NCBI GenBank assembly: GCA_902799835.1
Contig: CADCCF010000004.1
Span: 62,001 to 126,000 of the forward strand
Direction of reading: 5' to 3'
Source of the DNA: an uncultured Pseudomonadota bacterium
GTDB taxonomy: Bacteria; Pseudomonadota; Alphaproteobacteria; RF32; CAG-239
DNA length: 64,000 nt
The notes beneath the pieces are model-generated. The model was given only the letters and a program-made list of their open reading frames with translations. It did not search any database and was not told the origin of the DNA. Position numbers and translations under genes: made by a program. Below, in pieces: positions 42,617-52,208 of the stretch (positions within the stretch are counted from its first letter, which is position 1; each line of letters begins with the position of its first letter).

Positions 42617-44803
42617 ATGGTACATGTCAAAGGTGATAAAGCATACGAGGACGATGATACGACTGAAATCCCTTCTGCAACAAGGATTTTGGAAGATATA
42701 AGAAACGGACATAACAGCCTGCTTGAACCTAAATTTGATCCTGAAGCAAAATTTGAAAACAAACTTACATCTAATGATGAAATAGAAGAATTAATTAATA
42801 AAGAAGGTGATGCTCGCTGGCCTGAAAAGCTTTACACCCTTGATGATGAATTAATCCCTGAAGAGTTTCGCGCTGACGCTGAAAGTCCCAGCAATATATC
42901 AATTCAACGCAAATTGTTGGTTATCAAGGTAGAAAAAGACGATGATGGAGAACTAATCTATCACCAATATACTGAAGAAGCTGGAAAACTAGTACCGGCT
43001 GATGCTGAAGGGAAACCACTCGCTGAAGATGCTGAACCTGCCGAATGGGACCCTAAAGCTTCTCATACCCGAGGCATGAAACGTCATGAAGGTAATAGAC
43101 ATTGGATTGAAATAAATGATTTTGTCTTTGTTGGTAAAAAAGAAGATATTGATGAAGCTAAAGAAGATAGTGGAATCAAAGAGATCACCAATAAAACCGA
43201 AAAAGACAGCACATTTACTCACGAACTGCAACATTTCCGCAATTCCGTTAAAATGAGTGAGATTTTCAAGGATAAAAATCCGCATGTCAGCATCAAAGAT
43301 TATTATCGCCTTTGTTATCTTGATGAGGTAAGTGCAACTTTGGCCGCTGTTATCAAAGATAAAGATAAACCAGAAGCTGAACAATCCGAAATTACCAAAA
43401 AGATTTTAAATGAATTAAGCGGAACATTTCCTGATCTTGCAACTACGGACGGCAGAAAAGAATTACTTCAAACTGTTATGAAATATTGGAATAAAAATAT
43501 TGCCAAATTATATGCCTCCTCTGCAGAGAATAATGATCAATTTCGCAAACAACTCAATGATTATGTAGAAACCAATCCTTGGGGCTCTAATATTGCTGAT
43601 GGTTCAGAGGATTATAAAGAAGCCGTTAAAGGAATGTTAGGAAACGTTGAAGGTGCAGACTTTAGTGCTGCCGCACTGGACGAAGATATGCCTGACCCAG
43701 TTAAAGAACATGAAGAAATCCTAAAAGATGGCGTATCTGTAAGTGATGGCGAAAACTTCCTTGATGAAATGGAAGACAAGGCTGACAAACTTTGTGAGGA
43801 ACGTGCCCAATACGGATTTAATGAAGAGTTTGAACATCAATATCATGAACATCCGGAAATTGAATATACAAAAACCCCATTCACCTTTGAATCGCAAAGA
43901 GGTAATCCTTTTGATAATGAAGAAGCTAAGTTTTATAAAGAATTTTTCGAAAACATCTGCAAGACAAATAACGAAAAAGAAGATAAAGAGTACGATTTGG
44001 AATATGTTGAAAAAAGCTCTCGCCGCAGATATGAAGTCGATTTGGTTCGTAAAAGCGGAGGCCGTATAGACAACACTACCAATATCAAGATTGACTCTGA
44101 TAAAAAAGTAATTATGACCGCAACCAATGCTGACGGTACGCCAACTGTTTCTGATCAAGACAGGTTTAATGATTTAGCCGAATTGGCAGCTAAAAAGGGT
44201 GGCAACAAGATTAAATTCGGCAACATCCGTAATCCTGAGTTCAAAGCTCGTTTGTATTTGGCTTGTATCACCCACAAACCGCCTGTTGCAATGGAAAATG
44301 CTCCTGATTTAGACAGCCTCCGTGAAAGTGCAAGCAAAGAAACAATATCTCAAATTGAAAATGCCCAACGTATAAATAAATTGAGAGAAACACTAGAAAG
44401 TGAAAAAGCTAGCGGTAAAGATAGAGATACAGCATTAAGTAATTTGGATACATACCGCGAAGATATATCAAATGGTATGGATTTTGCTAAATGGTATGAA
44501 TCTAATAAAAAAGAATTATTAAAAGAATTGGTAAATGCAAAAGATGGTGATAAAAATTTGTTCGAAGGTGTTACTAATGACCGAGGTGAACTAGTTAACG
44601 TAAAACTAGCAGAAGGTGTTGATAAAGAAGCTGATAAAGAAGCTGTAAAAAATGCTTTAGAAAAATTCGATAAAAAACGACGCAGTGATTATATTAAATT
44701 CTTAAGCGAAGGCTCAAAAGATTATGATCACGATAAAAAAGACAGTTCCGGCAAACCGGTTAAATTCTATCAACAAATCAAAGAGGCTAAAGGCCCTCGC
44801 TAA
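42617..44803 (+). CDS. Large acidic protein with an HELQH zinc-metallopeptidase motif
   Basis: 728 aa, highly charged, no signal peptide or TM helix. His202-Glu203-Leu-Gln-His206 fits the HExxH zinc site. Glu237, in YLDEVSAT 31 residues on, is placed as a third ligand, giving a gluzincin-like layout. The rest (about 330-728) is helical, Lys/Glu/Asp-rich and unrecognised. SD TGGGAGAA. Monocistronic, between fmt and hslV. Large soluble proteins with one protease site and no other domain are often secreted effectors, but no secretion signal is seen. Function inferred from the motif only. Confidence 0.6.
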   Translation: MVHVKGDKAYEDDDTTEIPSATRILEDIRNGHNSLLEPKFDPEAKFENKLTSNDEIEELINKEGDARWPEKLYTLDDELIPEEFRADAESPSNISIQRKLLVIKVEKDDDGELIYHQYTEEAGKLVPADAEGKPLAEDAEPAEWDPKASHTRGMKRHEGNRHWIEINDFVFVGKKEDIDEAKEDSGIKEITNKTEKDSTFTHELQHFRNSVKMSEIFKDKNPHVSIKDYYRLCYLDEVSATLAAVIKDKDKPEAEQSEITKKILNELSGTFPDLATTDGRKELLQTVMKYWNKNIAKLYASSAENNDQFRKQLNDYVETNPWGSNIADGSEDYKEAVKGMLGNVEGADFSAAALDEDMPDPVKEHEEILKDGVSVSDGENFLDEMEDKADKLCEERAQYGFNEEFEHQYHEHPEIEYTKTPFTFESQRGNPFDNEEAKFYKEFFENICKTNNEKEDKEYDLEYVEKSSRRRYEVDLVRKSGGRIDNTTNIKIDSDKKVIMTATNADGTPTVSDQDRFNDLAELAAKKGGNKIKFGNIRNPEFKARLYLACITHKPPVAMENAPDLDSLRESASKETISQIENAQRINKLRETLESEKASGKDRDTALSNLDTYREDISNGMDFAKWYESNKKELLKELVNAKDGDKNLFEGVTNDRGELVNVKLAEGVDKEADKEAVKNALEKFDKKRRSDYIKFLSEGSKDYDHDKKDSSGKPVKFYQQIKEAKGPR

Positions 44804-44841
44804 ACATTTGCTGATTATCATTTGATTTTTGTTGCAAAATA

Positions 44842-44870
44842 CTTGCAATGGCTCATATTTTTACCTAAAT
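44842..44870 (+). promoter_or_regulatory. RpoH-like (heat-shock) promoter of hslVU
   Basis: CTTG (44842-44845), 18 bases, CCTAAAT (44864-44870). This is close to the alphaproteobacterial RpoH pattern CTTG-N17/18-CYTATNT and lies 38 bases before the hslV start. Heat-shock control is usual for these genes. Confidence 0.6.
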
Positions 44871-44908
44871 ATGTAATAAGTTAATTTTACTAATGACAGG
44901 ATAAAAAT

Positions 44909-45439
44909 ATGACAACAGTTCTTTGTGTACGCCGCGCAGGCGAAGTGGTTATGGCTGGCGACGGACAGGCCACCCTCGGCGAAGCCATTGTTTTCAAATC
45001 TCATTCTATCAAAGTTCGTCGTATCGGTAACGGCAATATCATTGCCGGATTTGCCGGAGCTGCCGCTGACGGCATAACTTTGATTGAACGTTTAGAAGCC
45101 AAGTTGGAAAAACACGCCTATCAACTCAAACGTGCCGCCGTAGAACTGGCCAAAGATTGGCGTATGGATAAATATTTGCGCCAATTACAAGCTTTTATGA
45201 TTGTCGCTGATAAAGAAACTTCTTTAGTAATTTCCGGCACCGGTGAAGTTATGGAGCCAGACGACGGCATTATCGGCATCGGTTCCGGTGGCAATTATGC
45301 CATGGCTGCCGCCAAAGCTCTTTATGATATTGACGGACTGTCACTTAACGACATCGCTCAAAAATCCATGAAAATTGCCGGTGATATTGATATTTATACC
45401 AACCATAATGTGATTATTGAAAGTATTAAAAATGACTAA
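44909..45439 (+). CDS. hslV: HslV protease subunit
   Basis: 176 aa, the peptidase of the HslUV (ClpYQ) complex. Thr2 becomes the N-terminal nucleophile (MTTVLCVRR), with GDGQATLG around residues 19-26 typical of the family. The C-terminal part contains [25 protein letters not shown]. The stop overlaps the hslU start by 8 bp, so subunits are made together. Confidence 0.96.
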   Translation: MTTVLCVRRAGEVVMAGDGQATLGEAIVFKSHSIKVRRIGNGNIIAGFAGAAADGITLIERLEAKLEKHAYQLKRAAVELAKDWRMDKYLRQLQAFMIVADKETSLVISGTGEVMEPDDGIIGIGSGGNYAMAAAKALYDIDGLSLNDIAQKSMKIAGDIDIYTNHNVIIESIKND

Positions 45440-46739
45440 TTTTAGCCCGCGTGAAATCGTATCCGAACTTGATAAATATATCATTGGTCAAGATAACGCT
45501 AAAAAAGCTGTCGCTATTGCTTTGCGCAACCGTTGGCGCCGCATGCAATTACCCGACAAACTCAAAGAAGAAATTGTACCTAAGAACATTCTTATGGTTG
45601 GACCTACCGGTGTCGGCAAAACCGAAATTTCTCGCCGCTTGGCTAAATTAGCCAAAGCACCTTTTATCAAAGTTGAAGCCACCAAATTCACCGAGATTGG
45701 TTATGTCGGACGCGATGTCGAGAGCATCATTCGCGATTTGACTGAAATAGCTATTCACCAAACTCGCAAAGCCATGCGCAAAAATGTCTGTGCCAAAGCC
45801 GAGAGCTCAGCCGAAAAACGTATTATTGATGTTTTGGTCGGTGAGACATCCGGTGAAGAAACTCGTGCTAAATTTTTGGATATGTTGCGCAATCATCAGC
45901 TTGATGAGCGTGAAATTGAAATATCCTTAATTGACAACACCCCCAATCAAATGTCCTCTATTGATATCCCAGGAATGCCCGGTGCCTCAATGGGAATGAT
46001 AAGTCTGGGCGACTTGCTTGGCGGTAGCCAACAAAAATACAAATTACGCAAACTTAAAGTAGCTGACGCTTATAAGCAGTTGGTTGATGAAGAATGTGAT
46101 AAATTGCTTGATAATGATGCTATCACCGAAGCAGCTATCAAAGCTGTGGAAAATGACGGCATTGTCTTTATTGATGAAATTGACAAGATTACCGGCAAAG
46201 CGGAAGGTACGCGTGGCGATGTTTCTCGCGAAGGTGTTCAAAGAGATTTGCTACCATTGATTGAAGGAACTACCGTCACCACCAAATATGGTTCGGTCAA
46301 AACCGATCACATTTTATTTATTTGTTCCGGCGCTTTTCATCTTGCCAAGCCATCGGATATGCTACCTGAGTTACAGGGCAGACTTCCCATCAGAGTTGAA
46401 CTCAATGCCCTCACCCACAATGATTTTGTTCGTATCTTAACCGAACCGGAAGCTAACTTGATTGAGCAATATGTTGCTTTGCTGGGAACTGAGAATTTTC
46501 ATCTGGAATTTGCTCCTGAAGCTATTGAGAAAATTGCTGATATTGCCGTTGCTATCAATGAAAATGTCGAAAATATCGGTGCTCGCAGATTGCACACCGT
46601 ATTAGAGATTCTGCTTGAAGATATCAGCTTTACCGCCGCTGATAGAGATGGCGAAAATCTGACTATCACCGCGGCAATGGTCGAAGAAAAGCTGAGTAAA
46701 TTCACGGTTGCTTCCGACCTGTCCAAATTTATTCTTTAA
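45432..46739 (+). CDS. hslU: HslU unfoldase ATPase
   Basis: 435 aa from ATG 45432 inside the hslV end; a TTG at 45417 is less likely. AAA+ unfoldase that feeds HslV. Walker A is GPTGVGKT (57-64), Walker B IVFIDEID, sensor II in [11 protein letters not shown]. The I-domain lies at about 110-230. The C-terminal SKFIL end docks into HslV. The pore motif is GYVGRD. Confidence 0.96.
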   Translation: MTNFSPREIVSELDKYIIGQDNAKKAVAIALRNRWRRMQLPDKLKEEIVPKNILMVGPTGVGKTEISRRLAKLAKAPFIKVEATKFTEIGYVGRDVESIIRDLTEIAIHQTRKAMRKNVCAKAESSAEKRIIDVLVGETSGEETRAKFLDMLRNHQLDEREIEISLIDNTPNQMSSIDIPGMPGASMGMISLGDLLGGSQQKYKLRKLKVADAYKQLVDEECDKLLDNDAITEAAIKAVENDGIVFIDEIDKITGKAEGTRGDVSREGVQRDLLPLIEGTTVTTKYGSVKTDHILFICSGAFHLAKPSDMLPELQGRLPIRVELNALTHNDFVRILTEPEANLIEQYVALLGTENFHLEFAPEAIEKIADIAVAINENVENIGARRLHTVLEILLEDISFTAADRDGENLTITAAMVEEKLSKFTVASDLSKFIL

Positions 46740-46753
46740 TAAGGATTTTTCAG

Positions 46754-47839
46754 ATGCAAGAATTGGGCATTTATCTGCACTGGCCCTTTTGCAAAAGCAA
46801 ATGTCCTTATTGTGACTTTTTTTCTCGTGTTGATAAAAAAATCAATCAAGATGATATTATCTCAAACTATCTGCGTCAATTGTGCGAATATCGCTCTTTA
46901 ATTGGCGCCTACCACATTAAATCGGTGTTTTTCGGTGGCGGAACTCCCTCACTAATTACTCCGTATAATCTGGAACGTATCTTAAAACAAATTGATGATT
47001 TATGGGGGCTTGATACTTACACCGAAATATCTTTGGAAGCCAATCCCAACACCAATACACCTAATCTTTTTGCTTCATTACGTTCTGCAGGTATTAATCG
47101 CTTGTCGCTTGGCGTTCAGTCATTTAATGATGATGAACTTAAATTTTTGGGACGCAGCCATAATTCAACTCAAGCTTTTCAAGCCATTGATGACATGCAA
47201 AAACATTTTGCCAATTGTTCAATTGATTTGATGTATGCCCTCCCCGACCAAACTCCTCATTCTTGGCAAAAACAATTGCAGCAGGCTTGCCAACTGGGAC
47301 TAAAGCACATATCACTCTACCAACTAACTATTGAGGACGGAACGGTCTTTGCGTCTAAAAAAATTCAACTGCTGGAAGAAGATAAAGCTTCGAAGCTATA
47401 TCTTTTAACAGAAGATTTTTTGCAACAATTCGGCTTACACAAATATGAAGTTTCCAACTATGCTACATCCGAATTTCAATCACGACACAATTTAATTTAT
47501 TGGCAAGGCGGCGAATATATCGGCATTGGTCAATCAGCGCACGGCCGCCTTAAATTAAATAATAAATGGTTTGCTCAAACCGATAATTTAAAACTGGAAG
47601 CCCTAACACCTGAAGAACGAGCTGAAGAAATGATTATAATGGGATTGCGTCTGACTGAAGGTATCGATAAAACACAATTCAATTCAATTTGTGGCTTAAA
47701 TTTTGATAACTTTATCAATCAAGATTTTTTAGCTTCTGCTGTTGCTCAAGGTCTGCTTTGCCACAACGATACTCACCTTTTTGCCACTCGTAACGGCTTT
47801 TTGGTCTTAGATAAATTAATTGAAGGACTGTGCTGTTAG
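46754..47839 (+). CDS. hemW: HemW, radical SAM heme chaperone
   Basis: 361 aa. The radical-SAM cluster motif is C13-x3-C17-x2-C20 (CKSKCPYC), followed by VFFGGGTPSL and the SLGVQSF strand. Proteins of this type were long annotated as coproporphyrinogen oxidase, but HemW lacks the extra N-terminal Cys and substrate region of HemN and acts in heme delivery. The C-terminal HemN_C domain spans about 290-360. It follows hslU by 14 bp. The stop overlaps the convergent EamA gene by 4 bp. Confidence 0.9.
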   Translation: MQELGIYLHWPFCKSKCPYCDFFSRVDKKINQDDIISNYLRQLCEYRSLIGAYHIKSVFFGGGTPSLITPYNLERILKQIDDLWGLDTYTEISLEANPNTNTPNLFASLRSAGINRLSLGVQSFNDDELKFLGRSHNSTQAFQAIDDMQKHFANCSIDLMYALPDQTPHSWQKQLQQACQLGLKHISLYQLTIEDGTVFASKKIQLLEEDKASKLYLLTEDFLQQFGLHKYEVSNYATSEFQSRHNLIYWQGGEYIGIGQSAHGRLKLNNKWFAQTDNLKLEALTPEERAEEMIIMGLRLTEGIDKTQFNSICGLNFDNFINQDFLASAVAQGLLCHNDTHLFATRNGFLVLDKLIEGLCC

Positions 47840-48732
47840 TCATTAACTCCTATTGAACAAACCAAAAGCATTATCAAACCTAAAAAAAACAACATTGCCC
47901 AACCGGCTTTTTCCGACATATTACTACTTTTGTGACGTCGTGGCGACAAAACATAAACAAACAATGGAGCCGTCAATAACAATGTTATTACATATCCCGG
48001 ATTGGGTGCCAATCGCAAAGCTAGAGTTTTAGCCACAATCAAAGCTGCCGAAAAACCTATAATATATATTCCGGTTTGCACAATTTGCGGCGCAAAAATT
48101 GCCTGCTTTAATTTCTTAACAGGATTATGAACTACAAACAAAAGTAAATTATAGCATCCTGAAATAAAAGTAGATACCGTTAGATAATAAATCACATTAT
48201 ACCAGACATTTTGTTTCATAACCGCAATTTCTTTGGTAGCAATACTCATCAAAGCTAAAGCAATCACAGCCCATATCATATATTTTAAGGCTGCTTTGGT
48301 AATTTTGCTTTTCAACATATACCAATAGCAAATGCAAAATCCCGCCAAACTTAAAATTAATGTTATAAATACATTCGCATCAGCAAAAAGTTTAACAAAC
48401 TTTATCGGCGTTAAAATCCACCATAATATTGTAGTCAACAGTACACTTAACACCAATAATCTTGAGGTATTATCAGCACCAAATTTAGCTGAAGCAAAAA
48501 AAATATGCGAATCATAAACACCAATTAAAATACCTTGCAACAACAATAACCCCCAATTGCGCCAATCTTGCAATAACGGAATAAAAAACAAGACCGGAGC
48601 AAATAGAAAAGCAATGCCAAAACCTCGCCAAATTCCCAAAACATAGCCGTTAATCTTTTTGTTCTGATTAACCAACATGTATAAGGCCATAAAAAATCCG
48701 TATATTAACCCATTGATAATCCACAGCATCAC
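47836..48732 (-). CDS. EamA/DMT-family transporter
   Basis: 298 aa with ten hydrophobic segments in two five-helix halves, the layout of drug/metabolite transporters. The N-terminal helix starts MMLWIINGLIYGFFMALYML. Charged residues are confined to short loops. The substrate cannot be read. Convergent with hemW, divergent from flagellin. Confidence 0.78.
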   Translation of the reverse strand: MMLWIINGLIYGFFMALYMLVNQNKKINGYVLGIWRGFGIAFLFAPVLFFIPLLQDWRNWGLLLLQGILIGVYDSHIFFASAKFGADNTSRLLVLSVLLTTILWWILTPIKFVKLFADANVFITLILSLAGFCICYWYMLKSKITKAALKYMIWAVIALALMSIATKEIAVMKQNVWYNVIYYLTVSTFISGCYNLLLFVVHNPVKKLKQAIFAPQIVQTGIYIIGFSAALIVAKTLALRLAPNPGYVITLLLTAPLFVYVLSPRRHKSSNMSEKAGWAMLFFLGLIMLLVCSIGVND

Positions 48733-49057
48733 TTTCTCCGTTTTTTTGATGTAATATCAATTAACCATTTTTAAAGCTTTAGGTAATATATTACCATTCA
48801 CGGTATTATTATACCTTTTTAATGTTTTTTAAAACCCTAAAAAAGCTCGTTTTTGCCGAGTCGTTTTGCGAGTCGCCGACCTTTTGTTTCACATATTTAT
48901 TTGTTAAAAAACAACATGTTATCCCCTGTGAAACATTAAAAAGTTTTTTGTATTTGGCAACATTTTAAAAATATGCTATAATGAACTTGTAGTGTTAATA
49001 GAAGCACCACAGAGTATTGTGAAAAAGAACTTTAACTTAAACTATGGGAGAAAAGCC
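48733..49057 (+). promoter_or_regulatory. Flagellin upstream region with promoter and inverted repeat
   Basis: Gene-free. It holds TTGGCA (48954-48959), 17 bases, TATAAT (48977-48982), a good sigma-70 promoter. An inverted repeat TGTTTCACA (48885-48893) and TGTGAAACA (48927-48935) lies just upstream and could be an activator or repressor site. The 5' leader is about 68 bases. No sigma-54 or FliA-type promoter was recognised. Confidence 0.65.
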
Positions 49058-49882
49058 ATGTCTACTATTACATTAACTGCCAGTATGCGTTCTAACCTTG
49101 CTTCTTTGAAAGCAATTCAAGGTCAAATGGACACCACTCAAACCAGACTTTCAACTGGTAAAAAAGTTAACTCAGCTATTGATAACGCTTCAAGTTTCTA
49201 CCAAGCTCGCTCGCTGACCAATCGCGCTGCCGACTTGGATGGCTTGTTGGATAGCATGGGTCAAGGCGTTCAAACCATTCAAGCAGCTAACGAAGGTATT
49301 GAAGCCATAACATCATATATTGATCAAGCAAAATCTGTTGCAAACTCAGCCTTTGCTCTTGATCCGACAGCAACCGGATATGCAACCCAGTTGGGTGAAT
49401 TTGAAGATCAGTTCAACGCAATCGTCGGTGAAATTGCCAAATTGGCCGGTGACTCCTCTTATCAAGGTATCAACTTGTTAAAAGGTGGTAAGTTGACTGT
49501 TATGTTCAACGAAAGCCGAACCAATAAATTGGATGTTCAAGGTGACGATGTTGTTGCTAAGATGGCAGCAGTAGGCTTTACTACAGCTGATTGGACTGAT
49601 GCCGCTAGCGTTAACGCCAGCTTGGATGGTATCGCAAAGGCCGTTGATTATCTTCGTGACTACTCTGCTGTTATGGGTAACAATTTCTCGATTATTGAAA
49701 CCCGTCAAAGCTTTACCGAAGCTATGATTGACGTCTTAGAGACCGGTTCAGATAACTTGGTACTTGCCGATATGAATGAAGAGTCTGCTAACTACCTGGC
49801 TTTACAGACCAGACAGCAGTTGGCTATTAACTCTTTGGCTTTGGCTTCTCAGTCGGCCCAGTCGGTTTTGAGATTGTTCTAA
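49058..49882 (+). CDS. Flagellin
   Basis: 274 aa from ATG 49058 with the SD GGGAG; a frame extending to 48992 lacks a ribosome site. The N-terminal D0/D1 region (MSTITLTASMRSNLASLKAI, RLSTGKKVNSAIDNAS) and C-terminal D1/D0 (NYLALQTRQQLAINSLALA, ending VLRLF) are clear. The central domain is short, as in many alphaproteobacterial flagellins. It is exported through the flagellar apparatus and forms the filament. No other flagellar gene is in the window. Confidence 0.93.
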   Translation: MSTITLTASMRSNLASLKAIQGQMDTTQTRLSTGKKVNSAIDNASSFYQARSLTNRAADLDGLLDSMGQGVQTIQAANEGIEAITSYIDQAKSVANSAFALDPTATGYATQLGEFEDQFNAIVGEIAKLAGDSSYQGINLLKGGKLTVMFNESRTNKLDVQGDDVVAKMAAVGFTTADWTDAASVNASLDGIAKAVDYLRDYSAVMGNNFSIIETRQSFTEAMIDVLETGSDNLVLADMNEESANYLALQTRQQLAINSLALASQSAQSVLRLF

Positions 49883-49905
49883 ACTTGAAACTGCTTAAAC
49901 ACTTG

Positions 49906-49941
49906 GAACCCCGCTTGAACTCAAGCGGGGTTCTCTTTTTA
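49906..49941 (+). terminator. Flagellin terminator
   Basis: GAACCCCGCTTGA pairs perfectly with TCAAGCGGGGTTC around AC and is followed by TCTTTTTAATTTTT. Confidence 0.9.
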
Positions 49942-50253
49942 ATTTTTCAATTTATTTACTTGTTCACGCGCCAGTTGTAACAAGGCTTCAAAATTATCAT
50001 TGGGAGAAGATTTATTATTTCTCACTGCTCCGCACTTTTCGCACTTGTGAGTAATAATATAGCCATCACGCGTCTGTTTGATATCAATCGGTTTCATCAG
50101 CCCTTGACAATCCTCAGCCCTATCACCGGGCATAATATCCACATGCTTCGACCACAGACATTCCGGGCAATGATTAGTATACCCATCACCCACAACTTTT
50201 GCGCCGCAATGCTCACAAACAAAATCTTCTTTTCTGCGCACAAACTGTTTCAT
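49939..50253 (-). CDS. RNHCP-domain zinc protein
   Basis: 104 aa. Two zinc ribbons: CEHCG with NHCPECL, and CEKCG with an earlier Cys (DCQGLMKP). The pattern YTNHCPECLWSKHVD with PGDRAEDCQGLM is the RNHCP domain signature. The domain is widespread and uncharacterised, possibly RNA-related. It starts one base after the aspS stop, so it is co-transcribed with aspS. Confidence 0.85.
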   Translation of the reverse strand: MKQFVRRKEDFVCEHCGAKVVGDGYTNHCPECLWSKHVDIMPGDRAEDCQGLMKPIDIKQTRDGYIITHKCEKCGAVRNNKSSPNDNFEALLQLAREQVNKLKN

Positions 50254-50254
50254 T

Positions 50255-52024
50255 TTATTCGTCTTTTAAATCAACTTTAATATGCAAATCTTTTAGTTGT
50301 TGCTCATCAAACGGATAATTTGGTGCCTGCATCATCAAATCTTGCGCCTTACCATTGAGCGGAAAGATAATCACATCACGAATAATCGGCTCATCCAAAA
50401 TTAACATTACCGTACGATCAACCCCCGGAGCACAACCGGCATGCGGAGGAGCGCCATATTTAAATGCATTAATCATGCCGCCGAATTTATTATCAACCAC
50501 CGAGTGATCATATCCAGCCAATTCAAAAGCTTTATACATAATTTCCGGTTCATGATTGCGTACCGCACCTGAGGCCAACTCATACCCGTTGCAAACCAAG
50601 TCATATTGATAAGCCAAAATATCAAGAGGATTTTTATTCAGCAGAGCATCCATTCCTCCTTGTGGCATTGAGAAAGGATTGTGTGAAAATTCTATTTTAC
50701 CGGTCTCTTCATTCTCCTCAAAGAAGGGAAAATCAACAATCCAGCATAATTTGAACGAATTTTTATCTACTAAATCCAGTTCTTCGCCAATCTTGTTGCG
50801 TAACCGCCCGGTGAACTTGTCGAACTTCATACCATTGCCAACCATAAAGATAATCGCATCACCTTGAGATATACCGAATTTACTCTGTAATTCGTTCAGC
50901 TTAGCTTCACTCAAGATTTTAGCAATACCTTTAGCTCCGTTTGCTGACAAAGCAATATAAGCAATACCACCCATACCCTCTTCTTTGGCATAAGCGTCTA
51001 ATTTATCAAAGAATGAGCGTGGCTTTTCGCCATTACCCTTTAAGACAAGTGCTTTAACCGTCTTACCTTCTTTAACCAGTCCGTCATAAACTCCAAAACC
51101 GCTATCGCCGAAGAAATCAGTTGCCGCCTCCAAAACCAAAGGATTACGTAAATCCGGTTTGTCCGAGCCGTATTTAGCCATAGCCTCACGAAAAGGAATA
51201 CGGACAAACGGAGCCTGAGTAACAGTTTTACCAAAAGCAAATTCATTAAAAATGCTGCCCATAGTATGTTCAATAACCTTAAACACATCTTCTTGCGTGG
51301 CAAATGACATCTCCATATCCAGTTGATAAAACTCTCCCGGACTTCTATCAGCACGCGGGTCTTCATCTCTAAAACACGGGGCAATTTGAAAATATTTATC
51401 AAAACCCGACACCATCAACAGTTGCTTAAACTGTTGCGGTGCTTGCGGCAGGGCATAAAATTTACCGGGATTTAAACGTGACGGAACCAAAAAGTCACGA
51501 GCTCCCTCCGGCGACGAGGCGGTCAAAATCGGAGTTTGATATTCGGTAAATCCTTGCTCGCACATCAATTCACGCATACGTTTAATAACCTGGGATCGTA
51601 TCATCATGTTGTGATGAATCCGCTCTTTACGCAAATCCAAAAAACGATATTTTAAGCGAATATCTTCCGGTGCATCATCCTCCACTGCAATTTGAAAAGG
51701 TAATACCTCAGCAGTGGAATAAACTTCCATTTTAGCTACTTTTATCTCAATGTCACCGGTTGGCATATTGGGGTTAATGCTCTCACGCAAAACTACCTCA
51801 CCCTCAATCCCGATAACCGATTCAACACGAGTTTCTTCAACCTTTTCAAACAAAGGCGAGCTTTTATCAAACACACATTGCGTAATACCGTAATGATCTC
51901 GCATATCCACAAAGCAAAGATTGCCCAAATTGCGTTTGCGCTGAATCCAACCGGCCAATTTGACCGTTTTGCCGATATCCTGCTTTCTTAACTCCCCGCA
52001 GGTGTGGGTGCGATATTCATTCAT
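50255..52024 (-). CDS. aspS: Aspartate--tRNA ligase
   Basis: 589 aa class IIb synthetase of bacterial type. The OB-fold N-terminus (about 15-105) is VKLAGWIQRKRNLGNLCFVD. Motif 2 is FRDEDPRADRSPGEFYQLD, and the GAD insertion domain lies at about 290-400. Motif 3 is GCAPGVDRTVMLIL. It may be non-discriminating (Asp and Asn), which needs checking against gatCAB elsewhere in the genome. Confidence 0.95.
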   Translation of the reverse strand: MNEYRTHTCGELRKQDIGKTVKLAGWIQRKRNLGNLCFVDMRDHYGITQCVFDKSSPLFEKVEETRVESVIGIEGEVVLRESINPNMPTGDIEIKVAKMEVYSTAEVLPFQIAVEDDAPEDIRLKYRFLDLRKERIHHNMMIRSQVIKRMRELMCEQGFTEYQTPILTASSPEGARDFLVPSRLNPGKFYALPQAPQQFKQLLMVSGFDKYFQIAPCFRDEDPRADRSPGEFYQLDMEMSFATQEDVFKVIEHTMGSIFNEFAFGKTVTQAPFVRIPFREAMAKYGSDKPDLRNPLVLEAATDFFGDSGFGVYDGLVKEGKTVKALVLKGNGEKPRSFFDKLDAYAKEEGMGGIAYIALSANGAKGIAKILSEAKLNELQSKFGISQGDAIIFMVGNGMKFDKFTGRLRNKIGEELDLVDKNSFKLCWIVDFPFFEENEETGKIEFSHNPFSMPQGGMDALLNKNPLDILAYQYDLVCNGYELASGAVRNHEPEIMYKAFELAGYDHSVVDNKFGGMINAFKYGAPPHAGCAPGVDRTVMLILDEPIIRDVIIFPLNGKAQDLMMQAPNYPFDEQQLKDLHIKVDLKDE

Positions 52025-52208
52025 TTTAGACCTCTGTTAAAATTAAATAATCCCTTCTCTTTTATTACCAATCATTGCAAAATGCAACTAAAAATCTCAA
52101 AATTTGGTAAATCTCCGCACCTGCAACTTTTTAATTGACAGAAAGACAAAAATATGCTAAGAACGGGCTTAATTCAAAGTATTATATTAATTATTAAAAA
52201 AATGCCTT

